64,000 nucleotides of DNA from Gibbula magus (lineage: Eukaryota; Mollusca; Gastropoda; Trochida; Trochidae): assembly GCA_936450465.1 (NCBI GenBank), contig OW388296.1, positions 47,567,750-47,631,749 on the forward strand. Direction: 5' to 3'. Shown one piece after another: positions 13,001 through 23,530 of the stretch. Every line of letters begins with the position of its first letter. The stretch's first letter is position 1. The notes beneath the pieces were generated by a model. It searched no databases. It was not told the origin of the DNA and saw only the letters and a program-made list of their open reading frames with translations. A program made the translations under genes and the position numbers.

Positions 13001-16000
13001 GTTGTAAGAATTAGCAGACGTCCTGGAAATATGACGCTAATTGAACCAGTCGCCAGCTGATACACAAGGACGATAGAATGCAGAGGAATCCCTATTTATA
13101 AAAGCTTTATTCTCATTGGCCAAACTATTAATATAGAGCCAATCACGAGAGCGGTAACATACATTAGCGGTGACGTAGGAAAAACCATTTTTTTGGTTGG
13201 TTAAACTATTAATAGCAGCCAATCACAATATCAGACTTCTTCCAGGCTGGACTTCAATAAAATAAATACGTGAATACATACTGAAAATGGAAACATTATC
13301 AAGACAAACGTTTTGAAATAGACATGATGAAAATTTGCCATAGAATTTCAGGAGCCAAACTTGCGACCAAATATAAAAAGCAATCGCCATCTAGGAAAAA
13401 CAGTCGCATATGCGACCAATTCAGTCGCAAACACGAGGGCTGCCAAATTTGATGAGTTGCTTGAGGGCATGAATACCTTGATGGAGTTCGAAAATGAGAA
13501 GCTTGCAATTATTTTTTCCGGAGTTATTGCCCTTGTTCCTATTTTTGGACTTTGTTCATGGTATCTCCAAAGGGGACAGCTTATCTCAGAAACCATTTAA
13601 GATAGGGTTACCAAATTTGATGTGTTGCTTGAAGGCATGAATACCTTGATGGAGTTCGAAAATGAGAAGCGTGCAATTATTTTTTACGGAGTTATTGCCC
13701 TTGTTCCGTATTTTTGGACTTTGTTCATGGTATCTCCAAAGGGGACAGCTTTTCTCAGAAACCATTTAAGATAGGGTTACCAAATTTGATGAGGTGCTTG
13801 AGGGCATGAATACCTTGATGGAGTTCGAAAATGAGAAGCGTGCAAATATTTGTTTCGAAGTTATTGCCCTTGTTCTGTATTTTTGGACTTTGTTCATGGT
13901 ATCTCCAAAGAGGACAGCTTTTCTCAGAAACTGTTTAAGATAGGGTTATCAAATTTGGTGTGTTGTTTGAAGGCATGAATACCTTGATGGAGTTCGAAAA
14001 TGAGAAGCGTGCAATTACTTTTTCCAGAGTTATTGCCCTTGTTCCGTATTTTTGGACTTTGTTCATGGTATCTCCAAAGTCAACAGTTTTTCTCAGAAAC
14101 TATTTAAGATAGGAGAACCAAAATTGGTGTGTGCTTGAGGGCTAACATACCTTGATGGAATGAAAATGAGAATGCACAATTATTTCGAATTATTGCCCTT
14201 TTTCCAATTTCTTGGCTCTGACGGGGGTGTTGATGACTATGTCTTCTTGTTTGAAATTAAATCTATGAATATCTGCACTACAATTTTGGGAGGCGGTTTT
14301 ATCTCAGGAACTCGATATCATAAGTAAAATGTAGGTAAAACATAGGTAAAACAAACTTACCCCCTATATAACATAGTCAAGGAGCAAGGGCAGCCATTTT
14401 GCCGATCAAAGGGTCCATTCAACATTAGGTCAAGAGTTACGCTAAGAATTGGTGACATACACAAATAAACACACACACTAATCAATTATACATTTCTCCA
14501 CAAAACACGGCTAATTTCCAACATATGTTACCCCTAAGCTAACTTTAATAGCTCTTCTAACTCGAAAATCGGCCACAAATGTATGTTATATAGCGGGTAG
14601 GTTTGTTTTACTTACATTTTACCTACAATATCAAATTCCTGTGGGTTTTACCTTTATAAAAACATATTCTTTCAGGAAAGTAAAGACAGTTTTGACCCAG
14701 CAGAGGAACATAGAACCTTTTGTCCATGGATCAGTGTGAAAAAGGATGCCAAAGTGTATGAGACACCATGCAGCCAATCACAGCCAAGTTCTCAAGCAGC
14801 CAATCAAAACACTGGACAGAATACCACCCAGTCAGACATTGGTAGTCCAAGACTGAATAGTTCACAGAGTTTGGACAATTCTCAAATTGCGAGTCCGGGA
14901 CTAAACTGTTCCCAGGATTCGAACACAAGCACTGACAGTATAGCATCCCCGGACAAGCAGGACAAGAAGAGATTGCCAGGATGGGTGCGGAATCTGAGGA
15001 TTATAGCTCCATCTCTGCTGTCTGATAACACTGATAGCTTATCTAGCACCATCAAGAAGGTGAGATTACTCAGGCCAGCTATTTGGAAATTTGTTATCCC
15101 CTGCTATGTTTTGTCAGTGACAATAGAGGGGATGAGTCATTTAACTTATTTAGTCACATGGCGTTGCAGGCTTTCTCCCTGACATAATACTAGCAGCCGC
15201 AATATAAGTGAAATACTCTTGAAAGCGGCGTTAAACCCCAACTCACCTAGTGTTTCCCCTAGGCATTTATGGCAGGGCGCAGCGCCCTGCCCTCTTCAAC
15301 ATGCGCCCTGCCCTGTCTCTGTCCCGCCCCGCCCTTTTTCCTAACCACCCTGCCTTTTTCATAGCGTAGACCAAACTTTTGTATCGGCCTTTTCAACACT
15401 TAACAAACACATTCAAAGTCGTCATTATATTTTTACAAAAAAATCATTTGCATTATGTGTGAAACTATCATCTTTGAAAGAGAAAGGAATATAAACAAAA
15501 CAAGAACATGTCTGTTGCATCCCTCATTCAACAGGATACACCTGCTGACCACATGTTTAGCTGGAGCAAGAACAATAAGGGGATTACTGACGACTGATGT
15601 CTGCAGGCTAATAGGGCTGGATAATCTCATGATTGCATTGTATTTAAACTCTTTTATATTTTATTAGGTAAAATAAATCTGATGAGTGTGTGACAATTAT
15701 TCCAAACATTCAAGGAAATAAACAAATAATCTATGCGCAAAGTTAATATTAGTTATATTTGCCAATTAAAAAATTGCCATTATACTAGTGTAATATAATA
15801 ATACATTTCATCTTTACATAATATTATGTGACCTATCGGGTGAAGAAGTGCCCTTTCCTCAATGTAGTTGCCCTGCCCTTTTTGCAACCTGGGGGAAACA
15901 CTATCACCTCACCTCACCTCATTTAACTTATTTAATCCAACATCAAACATGATACATTCCAGGGGAGGTAACTCCATCCTGGACTGGTTATTGCACAATG

Positions 16001-16388
16001 ATACTTCGCTACAACAATGTTGCCAGGGGATATTGAAATACCAGTACCGGTATTGAGTTTTTATCAAGAGTGGCAATGAATTGGTGCAAAATAAGAATGA
16101 TGATTTACCAAAATGTGTAAATGAGTAATTGGTGGGGGTAGAATTATTTGTGTTACATGGAATATGTGTGTTGAAATGAAGTAAACTGAGAGGTGAAGGA
16201 CTTTGATGTTAGACTTTAACTTTGAAATGTTATTTCCTGGATTTCAAGATGCAAAATATCTGCTAGGTTTATAACTTTTTTAATGAATTGTGTTTTTCTT
16301 TCGTCAGAGTCCTATTGTTGTTGGGTTGAGATCCATCCGCAGACTATTCCGAGACTGGGCGTCTCCAGACGTGAAGAAAGCAACCTGA
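4081..16388 (+). CDS. ZC3HC1: Zinc finger C3HC-type protein 1 / NIPA, nuclear basket protein (complete)
   Basis: Nine exons: 4081-4175, 5676-5805, 6650-6800, 7346-7429, 9120-9247, 10245-10351, 11282-11411, 14676-15059 and 16308-16388 (stop TGA). Every junction is GT/AG and phase-consistent. The total is 1290 nt, 429 residues, against about 500 in human. The N-terminal part carries FFKRVETFSPLTWFAKP, then the first C3HC module: LVCAQYGW, KCVSC and the H-x3-C of SAHEKLC. The second module has LVCEHC, AGMWNF and HRTFCPW. A Ser/Gln/Asn-rich low-complexity stretch follows in exon 8, and the C-terminus is RSIRRLFRDWASP, matching the family's FRIFRQWES end. Family members dock on TPR in the nuclear basket and have been described as an SCF adaptor for cyclin B1. 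The start has a good Kozak context. Introns 1, 5 and 7 carry transposons. Confidence 0.95.
4865..5104 (+). repeat. Dispersed repeat rich in CTAGT motifs, copy 1
   Basis: It shares ordered blocks with 46889-47098: a GGTAGCCCATGGCTAGT block, repeated ACTAGT/CTAGTCC words, and an end reading GGTTAATTT(T/C)GACCCCTGC. No terminal repeats or duplication are obvious, so the class is unknown. It abuts the MITE at 5116. Confidence 0.6.
5116..5555 (+). mobile_element. hAT-like MITE, copy 1 (440 bp, 8-bp TSD)
   Basis: Ends are TAAGGCTGTGCAATA and the inverse of TGTGTATTGC...GGGCTA. Exact 8-bp direct repeats aaacatat flank it at 5108-5115 and 5556-5563. The interior is dominated by GCAATA/TATTGC. A second copy is at 33833-34252. 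Eight-bp duplications and GGGCTGTG-type ends fit a non-autonomous hAT element. It sits in ZC3HC1 intron 1. Open frames across it are not genes. Confidence 0.9.
6236..6356 (+). mobile_element. SINE 3' fragment
   Basis: Plus-strand 3' part of the family: CCTGTCATAATACTAGCAG, GTGAAATACTCATGAAAGCG, then a tail of (TCATC)n. It lies in ZC3HC1 intron 2. Divergence from the consensus is moderate. Confidence 0.75.
7749..7778 (+). repeat. C5/G5 hairpin head of a dispersed repeat
   Basis: The arms atacccccgct and agcgggggtat form an 11-bp perfect stem with an 8-nt loop. Comparable hairpins at 11783-11812, 17556-17584 and 19441-19469 also head repeats, which points to a shared structural end. Confidence 0.65.
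7808..8684 (+). mobile_element. AGCTCATCAG-family repeat, copy 1
   Basis: The element starts AGCTCATCAGACCTG and ends with the inverse, CTGATGAGCT, giving short terminal inverted repeats. The interior is about four diverged tandem subunits of roughly 150 bp. Each carries AGAGAGCTGAAAAGTTGTG, CTCCTTGG..AATGGGGATTCT and GGGGTCACAGGGGTCACAA. It lies in ZC3HC1 intron 4. No reading frame is conserved between subunits. Confidence 0.8.
9673..10159. mobile_element. MITE with GCAGACATGCCTACCC ends (487 bp)
   Basis: Left end GCAGACATGCCTACCC and right end GGGTAGGCATGTCTGC are exact inverses. Flanking TTGA at 9669-9672 and 10160-10163 is a likely 4-bp duplication. The interior is AT-rich, with CCTTAC/GTAAGG words near the ends. 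It lies in ZC3HC1 intron 5, 85 bp before exon 6. Confidence 0.8.
11783..14235 (+). repeat. Hairpin-headed repeat with 168-bp tandem units, split by a transposon
   Basis: It begins with a TATCCCCC/GGGGGATA hairpin, then (GTCC)n-type microsatellite. It continues as five units of about 168 bp, visible at 13443-14170. Each unit has AGATAGGGTTACCAAA, CATGAATACCTTGATGGAG, GTTATTGCCCTTGTTC and GGACAGCTTTTCTCAG. The first unit is interrupted at 11910 by the 1.5-kb element that ends at 13442. The whole block lies in ZC3HC1 intron 7. Confidence 0.75.
11911..13442. mobile_element. Non-autonomous DNA transposon inserted in a tandem repeat (1532 bp)
   Basis: The left end CAGCCCTCATG and right end CACGAGGGCTG are inverted. 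The 5-bp sequence CCAAA flanks both sides (11906-11910 and 13443-13447). Joining the flanks restores the GGTTACCAAATTTGATG seen uninterrupted in neighbouring tandem units, which proves insertion. Near the ends are GGAGCCAA words and repeated GTCGCA/TGCGAC. I recognise no transposase frame. Confidence 0.85.
15153..15918 (+). mobile_element. 5'-truncated SINE split by a nested MITE, with 16-bp TSD
   Basis: SINE body 15153-15248 and tail 15903-15918 (TCACC)n are separated by the element at 15249-15902. The sequence TCATTTAACTTATTTA flanks the composite exactly at 15137-15152 and 15919-15934, which is a textbook L1-type target-site duplication. It lies in ZC3HC1 intron 8. Confidence 0.9.
15249..15902. 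mobile_element. Probable hAT-type MITE nested in SINE tail (about 650 bp)
   Basis: Ends AGTGTTTCCCC and GGGGAAACACT are inverted, a terminal pattern common in hAT elements. Near the left end it is rich in GCGCCCTGCCC. The host TCACC repeats hide the exact duplication length. It carries no recognisable transposase. Confidence 0.7.
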
Positions 16389-16560
16389 GTCATTCATCAA
16401 CAGTGCTGGGCATTCATGAAACTCTCATTAGCATCCAGGGTCTTCACAGAGACAGTTATTTCAGGAAGGAAGAGATTATGACTCCCTCCATCGTGACTGA
16501 AAAACGAGAAAAATGTGTCGAGTCCACCTACGATTGTCTCTTGTCTCTAACATCCATCAA

Positions 16561-16868
16561 GTTTATCTCATATAAATCAGATCGAACATAACACTGATAC
16601 CTCGCTGCGTTTCTGATCTAAGTACTGCACCATAGAGGTCATGTCAGGTGACCTTTCATTCAGCCAATCAGCGACGAGGCTAGAAAGCCATCAGACCGAC
16701 TGGAGTTGACATACAAAACACCACATTCAATGCCATAACTAAGGAGGCCTCTGATTGACTGAATTTATTAAAGGTGAAAGGTCATAGTGAAGGTCCCCTG
16801 ACATGACCTCTCTGGGATAGTACTCAGATCGACATGTTATGTTTCAATCTGATTTAGATGAGATATCT
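16561..16868. mobile_element. Foldback MITE after ZC3HC1
   Basis: Long imperfect inverted arms pair blocks such as ATAAATCAGATCGAACATAA with their complements near 16830-16868, and GAGGTCATGTCAGG with CCTGACATGACCTC. It starts 173 bp after the ZC3HC1 stop codon, so it may lie within the 3' untranslated region. Confidence 0.7.
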
Positions 16869-16993
16869 TCCCGCTCAACTTGTATCTTCCGATGTCTGTT
16901 CTTGTCAAAAGAAAATGTTGTAATCAATAGAGCATCCTGTTTGGTTGCTATCTATATGTCAAACTGAGCATACAGTCTTTCCTGTAAATACCT

Positions 16994-17308
16994 GGGGGCA
17001 GGATAGCGCAGTGGTTAGCACGTTAGGCTTTGGATCAAGAAGTCCTGGGTTCGAATCCTGCCAGGGTCATGGCAATTTTGTCTGCAGTAGAGAACTGTTC
17101 TACACGCAGTAAGGTTTGGGTGCAATGCTATACTGAATTTCAGCATAGTACTACCCATGGTTCGCTAGTTCCAGCCGATGCTCGCAGGTTTTACCGCAAT
17201 GAATAGCCACATGACTTTGCAGGCTTTCTCCCTGCCATAATACTAGCAGCCACAGTATAAGTGAAATACTCTTGAAAGAGGCATTAAACCCCAACTTACC
17301 TCTCCTCA
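16994..17308 (+). mobile_element. tRNA-derived SINE, full length, plus orientation
   Basis: The 5' head is tRNA-like: GGATAGCGCAGTGGTTAGCA provides an A box and GGGTTCGAATCCTG a B box. The family body follows, then a CTCACC-type tail. Flanks CCTGTAAATACCT (16981-16993) and CCTGTAAATATCT (17309-17321) form a 13-bp duplication with one mismatch. This copy shows the direction of transcription for the family. Confidence 0.9.
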
Positions 17309-17555
17309 CCTGTAAATATCTACCTTCACCTGTGTACTGAACATATACGAGATGATATTTGATTATGTAGACTAATTTGCTGCTTTAATATTGTGAGTTG
17401 TGTTCATGCATAAGAAGGTTTACAAGGATCAGCATAACAATCACAAAACAATAATCAAAGGGAATGCTTTTGAGGGGTGGCTATGAATGATGTGAATTAG
17501 GGTTGAGGTTAGAATCTGGGTTGATCAGATTGCTGTTGTACATGATTTCCTTTTT

Positions 17556-17780
17556 GTCCCCCGTCGCAACGCGGAACGGGGGACTATGTATTCAGCGGCG
17601 TCGGTACGTACGTACGTCACATTTCTTGTTAACGCGATATCTCATGAAGCGTTTTATCCAAAGTCTTCAAATTTGGTGTCAGCCTACATTGTGGGAAGAC
17701 GCAGACACCAGTCGATTTTGGTGACCTTTACCTAATTTTCAAGGTCACCACGACACCTTGACCAATTTTCAAACTTTTGT
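17556..17780 (+). repeat. Hairpin-headed repeat with tandem GTTAACGCGATATCTC units
   Basis: A GTCCCCCGT/ACGGGGGAC hairpin (17556-17584) precedes a TACG-rich microsatellite. Two diverged units follow, each with GTTAACGCGATATCTCATG and TTCAAATTT. It has the same overall layout as 11783-14235. Confidence 0.6.
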
Positions 17781-17984
17781 TAACGCGATATCTCATGAAG
17801 CTTTGTATTAAGAGTTTTCAAATTTCATTATAACACTTATTAACGTTATTTGCCCTGCATAGGATCCTTTATGAAGGGTCTATCATACAAACAAAATCTC
17901 TGTATGAATTATTACTCGTCCGTTGAAGATATTGCTGTTTAATGAATCATTGTGTAGTAACATCGTGTGCTGCCGATTGACGTG

Positions 17985-18252
17985 ACGTCATAATGGCATA
18001 AATATGACGTCACAATATTAGAGCTGCTGTCGCAATGGAGTGTGTCCCATTTATCGTCGACTTCGTTGAATTAAGTGGATTGAAATCAGTGAGTAATAAA
18101 TGAAATACTGAACTCAGTTCCGTTTAATAACATATTTATAAAACTCGTGAATGGTATCGGTATCAAACTCGCTTTCGCTCGTCAAATACCAAACCACTCA
18201 CTCATTTCATAAATGTTATTAAACGGGACGTCGTTTAATATTCTCTATGTGT
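17985..18252. mobile_element. Palindromic element with TGACGTCA motifs, copy A
   Basis: Arms around GTTTAATAACATATTTATAA and its inverse TTATAAATGTTATTAAAC form a long hairpin, with a GGTATCGGTATC...loop between them. Two TGACGTCA palindromes lie just upstream. It is closely related to 35150-35582. Confidence 0.65.
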
Positions 18253-18929
18253 ATGATAAATAAATTGTACACATAGCTTCTGTTTACAGTTATTGCCACA
18301 TCAAGGATCTGGATTTTGCGTTGAAATTTACTTATATTATTATTATATTAATCAGGTAACCATTCTCGTCCAAACATATTAAGCGCTCTCTGAGATGTTG
18401 ACACAAAGTTTGCTTTTTATTATTCACTTCAAATTTCCCTTCCTTACAGTGCAAGCTTGTTGACTTTTACTGAATTGAATATATCGACATTTATGTTGAT
18501 GTTGCCCAAGCGGCGTTAAACAATACTTCACATGTATGTTAAATATTTCATATCATCATTTGTGTTTTGTGTTCATCGTCAACAAAATTGTGCAATGGTG
18601 AGTGTTGGCAAGACAACTGGATTCATCTTCGATTTGTCAGCCTGAATTGATGAATGCAATCAGTTTTCCCAAGGAAATTATTTGACGAAAATTGTTAATA
18701 ATAATTCCTCTATTTGTATTGTATTTTGGTCAAACTTTTGAGTACAATTCTTACATGTTTCTGTACTTGCCATGCTTATTTTGAATTAGAATATTTGAAT
18801 TAAATGTACTGTCACTCAGTGGTGTTGTCTTTAATGATATATTGTATCAAATTAAGAGGGATAGACTTCCATTTCCTTATCACAAATACAAGAGAAGTAT
18901 TTGTTTGTGTAGAAGAAATTGTGTGTGCT

Positions 18930-19352
18930 ATCCTAACCTCTGTTCTACTTGGCCTGAATTTCAAGGCTCAAGCACAATCCCCTAGCCAGGAAAAGGGGAA
19001 CCTTATACTGTATTCCTGCTTCTTAACCAGTGAAAACTCGTCATATGTCCTTAGAATATATCTGATGTAAATAACACAAATGAACTGTATTTGGTCTTTT
19101 TTCCATTCGGTATATATATATATATGTGAGTGTGTGTATGATTCACAAAATCAAACAGCATATTGCTAGGAAAACACATTAAACGAGAAAACACTTATCT
19201 TTAATATTTTATCATTACGACGTGTCATTGGCAAATGTCACTTGATTCGATTGTAACCAATCAGGACACTCCATTTCTGCCCTCAGATTCAGGCCATGTA
19301 GAACAGAGGTTAGGATCGAAAATCTGAAGGGAGTAACCTCTGTGGGAAGAGA
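18930..19352. mobile_element. Foldback MITE (AACCTCTGTTCTACTTGG family), copy 1, left end truncated
   Basis: The interior blocks GTTCTACTTGGCCTGAATTT, CCCTAGCCAGGAAAAG and ACCTTATACTGTATTCCTGC and the right terminal repeat match the complete copy at 40760-41299. The outer part of the left repeat is missing. Confidence 0.75.
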
Positions 19353-19440
19353 ATGATCTATGCCAAACATTTTGCAGAATTGTTCTTTCGTGAACAACAA
19401 TATTACAGATCCAGTTACTTTCTTCACTCCACTCGATAAT

Positions 19441-20513
19441 TATGTCTCCCCCCGAAGGGTCTGGAGACATATTGGTTTTAGCCGAGTTCCGCGTTGGCGT
19501 TGGCGTTCCCATTTCGTTTCCGGAGCAATCTCTATGTGACCAATCATCACCAAACTTGGTATACTGTCTTTCCATATCGTGTAGATGTGCCTTTTGGGTT
19601 AGAGATTTTTTTAAATTTTAATTTTTAGCTCATCAGGCCTGAAAGGCACGCATGGCATGGCATGGTGTCCGGCGTCCGTCCTTCCGTAAACTTTTCACTT
19701 TTTCTACTTCTTCTCGAGAACCAATGACTCCACAGAGCTGAAATTTTATGTGCAGACTCCTTGGCCAATGGGAATTCTAAAGTGTAGATTTCGTGACCCC
19801 AAATGGGGTCACAGGGGTCACATCCTTAAAAACCTATTTTCATCTTCTTCTCCAGTTCCAACAGGTCTAGAGAGCTGAAAAGTTGTGTGCACACTCCTTG
19901 GCCAATGGGGATTCTAAATTGTAGATTTTGTGAGCCTGTGACCCCAATGTTGGTCACGGGTCATGACCCAAAAACCTATTTTCATCTTCTTCTCCAGTTT
20001 ATATGTAAAGCTCTAGAAAAGTGAAATGTTGTGTAGAGATTCTTTGGTGAAAGGTGATTCTTAATTGTAGGATTGGTGACCCTGTGACTCAAAATGTGAG
20101 TCACAGGGGTCATGATCTAAAACCAATATTATTTTGCTTGTTAACAATGTATTACTAGAGATAACTTAGATATTCAACCTTAGATAATAGATCAATAAAA
20201 TTCTGATGAGCTACAGAGCCCATGGCTCTATTTTGTTTTATTTCCATGGCAACAATTTGAACTTAGTCTTTCTCAAGGGTAGTGTTTGTTTCTGGAGCAG
20301 ATCTCTAAAACAATGTGACCAATCATCACCATATATGTTAAACTGTCTTATTTCAGCATCAAATCATTTAGAATTTTGAATATTTTGTTTACCGGTACTA
20401 CAATTGTGGAGTTGTAGGTTATTTATTCAAGTTGAATTATACAGAGAACATTAATGGTGCTTTATGATAGTATTGTTCAGAGGTTTGGAGCATTTGAGGA
20501 AGGGGGAGACATG
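19441..20513. repeat. ATGTCTCC hairpin-headed element split by an AGCTCATCAG element
   Basis: The left end carries a hairpin ATGTCTCC/GGAGACAT. The right end reads GGGGGAGACAT, the inverse of the start. The sequence TGTGACCAATCATCACCA recurs at both sides (about 19537 and 20316). The AGCTCATCAG element is inserted at 19627-20212. Confidence 0.6.
19627..20212 (+). mobile_element. AGCTCATCAG-family repeat, copy 2
   Basis: Starts AGCTCATCAGGCCTG and ends CTGATGAGCT. It has about three internal tandem subunits like those of copy 1 (7808-8684), including CTCCTTGGCCAATGGG and GGGGTCACAGGGGTCACA. It is nested in 19441-20513. Confidence 0.8.
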
Positions 20514-21339
20514 TCTAGTCTTAACATTGTGTTTCTTCTCAATATGTCTTGTCCTGAAATTACAAGAAAACAACAACAAAAGTTGCAAATTTATTTACAA
20601 AACATGTCATTATAATGCGTAAATATAATAAATGCACATCAGTTGGTCTCTGCTGATGATGAAAAGCTTCTAAGTACAAACAAGTTTCGGTCCTCGTACA
20701 TTGCTACCCTGTTTGTGAATTACTCATTTCTCATTGACCCTTAATCTGCTGAATTAACCCTCACCAGTCTTTTTAAATCTGGACACGTCAAGTAAGGAGT
20801 AATTTTGGACTGGCCAGGTGCTGATACCATGACATGATTAACCATCCCCATTACAAATTCAAGATCGGTGAAAATTATTACATCAAAAAATTATTTCTTG
20901 CAATTAAAATTCACAATTAAAATGACCAAATCAGCAATTCACAAACACAGATCGGCAATAAACCTTTGCAAACGTCTACCAAAATCATCATACACAATAA
21001 AAGTTTCAACAAAATACCAACTGCCTGGCAAAGAAATGTTTCTGTTAACATTAAACTCTCAGGCCTCCGATAAAAATCAAAAGTTTGAATACATTATAAA
21101 ATTGTTTATTTGTTCCAAAGAATTCTGTATCCTTAAAATAGCCTGTGGTCCATTCAACAAAATGACATCAATCTAAATTACTATTTTGACGAAAATTAGA
21201 ATTGGAACTGCATCCACCCACTTGTGAGAAAGCTATATCAAGCACTCCCAGCAAGACGAGAACTCTTTCGTCACGTGACGACCTCCTTTCAACCCTTGCT
21301 GATGTTCTATCTCTTTTTCAGTTTTCATTTCACACCAAA

Positions 21340-21740
21340 TGTAGCCCGGTTACGATCGACCGTCTTCCAAAGAATAAAAGTTACAAAATAGTGCATCTAA
21401 CGGGATACAGACTCTTATTGTGGAGAGTTTCTTCCAAATCGGGTGATGATGGCCCACTTGCATGTTCTGACACCAGTTCAGTTAGCCAATCAAATTAACT
21501 CCAAATGCCATCCTTTCGTCTGTTTCCGCAACATTACTATTAGTAAAACGAATGATTCTGAATGGCCACCATTTACAAAGATGGACCAGCTAATGACTGG
21601 GTGTTGTCTGAACTAAACTGATACAGAACACGAGCCTATATGGGATGTCCTCATGCTATGGAGAGAAATCTATACAACCAGTTTGTATCCTAGTAGATGC
21701 ATTATTTTGTACATTTTATTCCTGAATTTTAATCACAGAG
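21340..21740. mobile_element. Foldback MITE (CAGTCTGATTAAAA family), degenerate copy
   Basis: Arms AATAGTGCATCTAACGGG and the inverse CTAGTAGATGCATTATTTTG match the compact copy at 55902-56099. The middle resembles 32618-33018, including CATGTTCTGACAC. The extreme ends are eroded. Confidence 0.65.
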
Positions 21741-22667
21741 AAACAAAAAAGCTCCAAAATTACGATGAAGCTGTTTCTATAGAAAAGAGTTTTTGAAAGT
21801 TGAACTTTTCATGAAAGTTGAATTATTATTATAAGTCTTACAACTTCAGCAAGGTAGGAAAGGAGTTCATCACTCGAGTTGTGCAAATTTTGTATATCGG
21901 TTGAAACTCAATGATTACTGCAGACTTCTCTGATAACAACAGAATAAAAACCAGCAATGGAAAATGCTGTCACATTTTCCGACTGATATGAGTAACCTAA
22001 ATACGTAACATGTACATAGGTCTTTGAACAAATGTTGCATAAAATATCAATAAGTAAACAAAATCAGAACAATCAGCCAATCCACTCGTTCGTAATGAAA
22101 AAAGGATGCTTCTAAGACAAAGGAAAGAATTCATACAAACGTAGTTGCTTTTTATATACTGAGAAAAAGAAGTAAAGGAACAGCTGCAACTAACAGAAAT
22201 CTTTTATGCTCTTTCAAAACAAACATTGAAATTATATTTTCAAACTTTGGACTTGATATATTGTCAATTGTTAATGGTTATTTTATAATTTGGAATTACT
22301 CTTAACACATTGATTACAGGTGTTCCCTTATTTGTTTCTCTCAGTGTATGTATTATGTTGCATGAAGCTAGGAATCTCAAATTCTATCTTGTCCAAAAGA
22401 TGAATCCTATCAAACTAAGGCATACTAGTTAATCAACAAAGGTAGAAATTTCATTCTGGCAAAGTTATTTTTTTTAAATCATTGGTATTGCGATGTTTTG
22501 ACACTTGATAAATTTGACTAATAAAATAATTTCTCAGATGTGTAACTTTTAATAAATATTATCATATATTAATCATTTGATGTGACCAAATCTGTCCAAA
22601 TCATCCACAGTATGAACACAAATCCTACTAGAAAATCAAGTCAAAACCTCATGTTCTTCAAAAATCT

Positions 22668-22722
22668 GATTAAAATACAGATGTAAAAGCCAACCATGGT
22701 GTTTTACATCTGTATTATAATC
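22668..22722. repeat. Small near-perfect hairpin
   Basis: Two 21-bp arms at 22668-22688 and 22702-22722 pair at 20 of 21 positions around a 13-nt loop containing ccatgg. It may be the remnant of a tiny MITE or a microRNA-like foldback. The sequence alone cannot decide. Confidence 0.7.
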
Positions 22723-22967
22723 AAATCAATATTTGCATACTTGTTTGCCTTCCAAAGGGAGGTAACTCCAAATTCAAAACCTATCACTGCACAATTGCTT
22801 GCTTGGTAACAAAGGTCATATCTGCACTGCTGTGTCACATCTATTGGAATAAGACTTTGACAATCAATAGAACTTATTCTTACAAGTCAGCGTTCTAAGC
22901 GGTCAAACTCAGATTGGATGAGTTCCTAAAATGATCAGAACGCCAGTCTCTTTAGTAGGATTTCAGA

Positions 22968-23530
22968 TACCGTATTTCCTCTAACCGGGCCTGGACCCTT
23001 AATGGCACGGGCTCTTACCCCTCTGTAGAGACTCAGCTCTAATTTAGGGCTTGGCCCATTCATCTTTAGGTGCCTTTACCCAATGGCTGCTATTAGAGGG
23101 CTGCTATTGGAGGTCTGGCCCCTATTAGAGGAAATACATCCTTGGTTACCCAGGGTTTTATATATGCTCCATTACTCTCCACTATATCACCCATGGGAAA
23201 CTCTGTCAGCGAAATCTGTACTAAAATTACCCACCCTTGGCCGGCGTGACGAAGTCAGTAACCAAAGAAAATACTCAATACAATAAGACGGAAATGGTCA
23301 AGGGAGATTATCGGTGACAGATGGCTAACAAAATGACCTTTGCAACGAAGTGATATGAATTGTCATTGGCTCGCAGGTCCAAGCTGCGTAGCGGTTTGAA
23401 TGGCTCACGCCGGCCAAGGGCGGGTAATTAGAGTACAGATTTCTCTGATGAAATTTCCCATGGGTGATATAGTGGAGAGTAACGGAGCATATATAAACCC
23501 TAGGTAACCGAGGATGGAGGAAATACGGTA
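22968..23530. mobile_element. Composite foldback: CCGTATTTCCTC outer repeats around a long-TIR element, copy 1
   Basis: Outer ends TACCGTATTTCCTC and GAGGAAATACGGTA are perfect inverses. A third GAGGAAATAC lies at about 23126, so the left 170 bp may be a separate MITE. The core (23137-23515) has arms of about 120 bp bearing CCATGGGTGATATAGTGGAGA-type sequence. A second core copy is at 60646-61020, with its central segment inverted. Confidence 0.75.

Noticed and set aside
13348..13600. Open frames across the 168-bp tandem array
   Set aside because: The unit length near a multiple of three keeps frames open by chance. Later units break the frame, and there is no start or domain signal.
14736..15182. 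Independent 148-residue gene
   Set aside because: The open part is exon 8 of ZC3HC1 (14676-15059). The frame simply reads on through the donor into the intron and SINE.
16994..17068. Possible functional tRNA gene
   Set aside because: A and B boxes are present, but the sequence continues into the conserved SINE body, ends in a TCACC tail and has target duplications. The other heads in the window behave likewise.
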